From UBA4717 sp045580165 (GTDB lineage Bacteria; Bacillota; Clostridia; Oscillospirales; CAG-272), in contig JAZNNG010000008.1 in NCBI GenBank assembly GCA_045580165.1, positions 1 through 8,121 on the forward strand: a stretch of DNA of 8,121 nucleotides, given 5' to 3'. Each line of letters begins with the position of its first letter. Position 1 is the stretch's first letter. A program made the translations under genes and the position numbers. Positions 5,536 through 8,121 of the stretch are shown piece after piece. The notes beneath the pieces were generated by a model. That model saw only the letters and a program-made list of their open reading frames with translations, did no database searches and was not told the origin of the DNA.

Positions 5536-8121
5536 TTGAAAACAAACGCAAGAAAAATTTTAAGTCTTGTTTTGTCGTTCTTAATGGTATTCGGCTCAGT
5601 GGCAACACTGCTCCCGACAACTGTTATGGCGGCTGAAACAGGCGAAACCATTGACTGTAAGGTGTTCACAGCATATGATCTTTATGCTGCTGTTAATACC
5701 GAGAAGTCTTTGAATTTTAGTTACTCTATGTATTCTGACGGAAACGGCAATGCATATTTGAGAGCAAAGCCTCAAAGCTCGACTGCAAACAAGAATCACA
5801 TAGCATTAGACCTTGGAGCAGCAATCGGAGACTATGACTGTATCCAGATTGAATATGCAACCAATATTCCTGCATCCGGTGAAAAGGCATATATGCTTTG
5901 CTATACCACAAACGGGTACTCATCTTCGCAAAGAGATCATTACTTTGAAGCATATAATAGCTCGAGCTATACTTCTAATGTAATTACACAAACGACTGAA
6001 AAGGACATAGAGTGGTCTCAGTGGATCAAGTTGTGCCCTTGGGGAGGAACCAAAGCGCTTACGAATTACGTAGATACAGACGCTGCAACTGAAAAACCTA
6101 CAATTGCTGAGGCATACTATGACATCAAGTACATTGCGTTTTTCAAAAACAGAGAAGCTGCGTTAAACTTTAATTACAACGATTATATTGATAACGATGT
6201 ACAAATAACGATCAACGGTGTTGCTGTTGATGTTGAGTTTGGCGCAGTTGTTGATCTTGTTCAGCTCTCGGGTCTTCCTTATGCAAATGAGGATGGCGGA
6301 TTCCTTGTATTTACTTCTTCCGGAAACGTAATCACCAATCCTTCATCCTATGTAGCAGCACCTGATGAGGTTATAACTTCGGATTATTATAATGTTACGA
6401 TTGTGGAACCCAATGATTTCGCTGATACAAATGATTTTAGTCTCCTGAATTTCAAGAGAGGTGAAGGCGCTGAAATTCAAGCTGATGGTTCGTACAGAAT
6501 GATTGCTACGACCACTACTCCGGTCATAAGATGTACGAATTTGAATATTGATGGTATAGAAGCTGTCAGACTCGTATATGATCTGAGTTGGGAGAGAGGC
6601 GAGGGTCCTAAACTGTCCCTGCGCGCCGCTCCTGACGGAACAGAACAAAATAGTCAAAAAACAGCTTATTCGGGCGGAGGAGGAAAAGAAGAGTTTGGTG
6701 ATTATCCTCAGGATCTGACGTTTGATATAAGCTCTTACACAACAGGCGTTGCTAACGGAACTTATTCCGGTATCAACGTATATCCTTGGGGAACCCTGTG
6801 GGGTCTTGATGCAACTTCTCGCGACCAAGACCTAGCGGCTAACAAATTCTATGTCGACCTTCACTACTTTGCACTCTTTAGTGACGGAACTGTAAGTGCA
6901 GCATTCGACTATGATGCATACAAGGATTCTGTTGAAAACGACAAGTATGTAACCATCACTCTCAAGGGTGAAGGCGACGAAGAAGACGAGATCGTTACAG
7001 TTAAGGCAGGTCAGAAGTACACACTTCCCGGCGGCTACACTCAGAACGGTGCTACAATGACCAAAATCGTCTGGGTTGACGCAAGCAGCAAGGTTTACGC
7101 AGGAGAGATCACGGTTGCTGAAGACCTCGTTCTTACACCCGCTAACGAAACCGTAACCGCAATAGTATTTGCGGCAGGCAACAGCTCTCTTGACGTTTCT
7201 GTAAGAGCCAAGGGTAACTTTACTATTTCCGATAAGCTTACTGAAAACGGAGTTGATTACTTCCGTGCAACACCCGGTTCAGGCAGTTCTGTAGCAAGAA
7301 GCCAGCTCGTATTCAACTACGCTGCTCAGAACGTAACCTATGATCCCTACGACCATATGGTATTCTATTACAGAACAAAGATCACAAGCATTAACTCAAA
7401 CTTTACGCTTTCTCACTCCGGTACAAGTGCTTTAGAAAATGGTGGCGCTTACGATAACGGTACAGGCTGGTCTAACGGAGATACGCTCAATCAAGCTTGG
7501 GTTACCACAGGCGATTGGTCCAAGAAGGTAATGAGCTATGCTGCGAAAGATATCCAAAACAACACCAGCATTATGGGTACACGTCTCAATCCTTGGGGCG
7601 CAGGCTACTCATGGACTGCAAACGATTACTTCGATATCTCTTACGTAGCATTCCTTCCCGATGAAGGCTTTGCAACGGCATTCGATATTGACAAGTATTT
7701 CGATGCATTCAAGAAGGAAGTTACAATAAACTACCACGGCTCTGACGAACCTGTTGTAGTTAAGCTCAACGTAGGAGCTAATATTCCCGTTGACGGAATC
7801 ACTACACAGTACGTTGAAGACGGTCAGCTTATGGTTATCTCCGCATGGGACGTTAACGGTACTGAATATCCCGTTGACACTTATGCCGTAACAGACACCA
7901 CTGCAGAGGTAACGGCAGTTTATGCTCCCGCATACATTCTCTCTGAGGCAGACGGCACACTCGTTGGTAAGCCTCAGAACACAGCAACAGTAAACAACGC
8001 TGTAGCGAGCGAAGAAAACGGTGTTTACTATGAACACTATACGTCTATTGCAGGCACGACAACTGTTGCACAGTCTCAGGTTGAATTTACGGATAGCTCA
8101 AAGACAAAGCTCTATGCTGAA
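5536..8121 (+). CDS. Large secreted modular protein with beta-sandwich and InlB/Flg_new-like repeats (3' partial)
   Basis: 862 codons are present with no stop, and the gene continues beyond the window. Starting at TTG, residues 1-32 are a signal peptide (MKTNARK, a hydrophobic core, cleavage after VMA or MAA near 32/33). Then come repeating units of about 250-270 residues. Each has a putative carbohydrate-binding-like beta-sandwich (about 36-221, 291-470 and 539-727, with a fourth starting near 800). Each sandwich has a PWG motif (168, 417, 686) and a closing strand of the YIAFF/YFALF/YVAFL type (199, 444, 703). Each is followed by a module of about 70 residues (222-290, 471-538, 728-795) resembling InlB B-repeat/Flg_new beta-grasp units, with VTITLKGEGD, VKAGQKYTLPGGY and an aromatic strand (IVWVD, ISAWDV). 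The likely role is surface binding or adhesion; no catalytic domain is visible in this part. A C-terminal anchor like that at 2-172 is possible but not seen. Module identity rests on pattern recognition, not a search. Confidence 0.88.
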   Translation, partial: MKTNARKILSLVLSFLMVFGSVATLLPTTVMAAETGETIDCKVFTAYDLYAAVNTEKSLNFSYSMYSDGNGNAYLRAKPQSSTANKNHIALDLGAAIGDYDCIQIEYATNIPASGEKAYMLCYTTNGYSSSQRDHYFEAYNSSSYTSNVITQTTEKDIEWSQWIKLCPWGGTKALTNYVDTDAATEKPTIAEAYYDIKYIAFFKNREAALNFNYNDYIDNDVQITINGVAVDVEFGAVVDLVQLSGLPYANEDGGFLVFTSSGNVITNPSSYVAAPDEVITSDYYNVTIVEPNDFADTNDFSLLNFKRGEGAEIQADGSYRMIATTTTPVIRCTNLNIDGIEAVRLVYDLSWERGEGPKLSLRAAPDGTEQNSQKTAYSGGGGKEEFGDYPQDLTFDISSYTTGVANGTYSGINVYPWGTLWGLDATSRDQDLAANKFYVDLHYFALFSDGTVSAAFDYDAYKDSVENDKYVTITLKGEGDEEDEIVTVKAGQKYTLPGGYTQNGATMTKIVWVDASSKVYAGEITVAEDLVLTPANETVTAIVFAAGNSSLDVSVRAKGNFTISDKLTENGVDYFRATPGSGSSVARSQLVFNYAAQNVTYDPYDHMVFYYRTKITSINSNFTLSHSGTSALENGGAYDNGTGWSNGDTLNQAWVTTGDWSKKVMSYAAKDIQNNTSIMGTRLNPWGAGYSWTANDYFDISYVAFLPDEGFATAFDIDKYFDAFKKEVTINYHGSDEPVVVKLNVGANIPVDGITTQYVEDGQLMVISAWDVNGTEYPVDTYAVTDTTAEVTAVYAPAYILSEADGTLVGKPQNTATVNNAVASEENGVYYEHYTSIAGTTTVAQSQVEFTDSSKTKLYAE

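Noticed and set aside
5536..6900. Lower GC and different codon use in the first part of the giant gene
   Set aside because: Hand counts of single 60-base lines ranged from about 35% to about 53% in both halves, so there is no clear step to support a mosaic origin.
5609..8037. Short - strand frames inside the giant gene
   Set aside because: All overlap the continuous + strand frame, lack ribosome sites and have no family resemblance.

Overview
The window looks like chromosome from a low-to-mid GC Gram-positive anaerobe, most likely an uncultured gut Clostridia member (Oscillospirales or Christensenellales type). The evidence is lipoprotein signal peptides with a lipobox, strong AAGGAG-type ribosome binding sites, near-consensus sigma-A promoters, a TTG start, and a very long modular secreted protein. 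The taxonomic placement is inference; nothing here is a marker gene.

Layout. (1) Bases 2-172 hold the last 56 codons of a + strand surface protein that ends in an acidic/Thr linker, one transmembrane helix and a KKKK tail. (2) A bidirectional terminator at 193-225 separates it from a convergent - strand gene (244-1656), a 470-residue family 1 solute-binding lipoprotein. (3) A 387-base divergent intergenic region carries a - strand promoter, a 10-bp dyad in the - strand leader and a + strand promoter. (4) Two more paralogous solute-binding lipoproteins follow on the + strand (2044-3456 and 3908-5326). Each has its own promoter. A terminator and a palindromic repeat lie between them. (5) After a 209-base stretch with hairpins but no clear promoter or T-tract terminator, a large secreted modular protein starts at TTG 5536 and runs off the end (862 codons present).

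How the parts fit. The three lipoproteins share lipobox, central core and C-terminal region, but no permease or ATPase gene is present, so they are orphan binding proteins within this window. The two + strand copies (offset 1864-1870 bases) are close relatives duplicated together with about 90 bases of upstream regulatory DNA. The inverted copy is more diverged and has a different promoter. The large 3' gene consists of repeating units of about 250-270 residues, each a putative beta-sandwich module followed by a beta-grasp-like InlB/Flg_new-type module. The plausible theme is cell-surface binding and uptake of carbohydrate or another extracellular polymer. The ligand and the partner transporter cannot be read from this sequence.

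Most other open frames, including antisense frames of 377 and 297 codons, are shadows of these genes.
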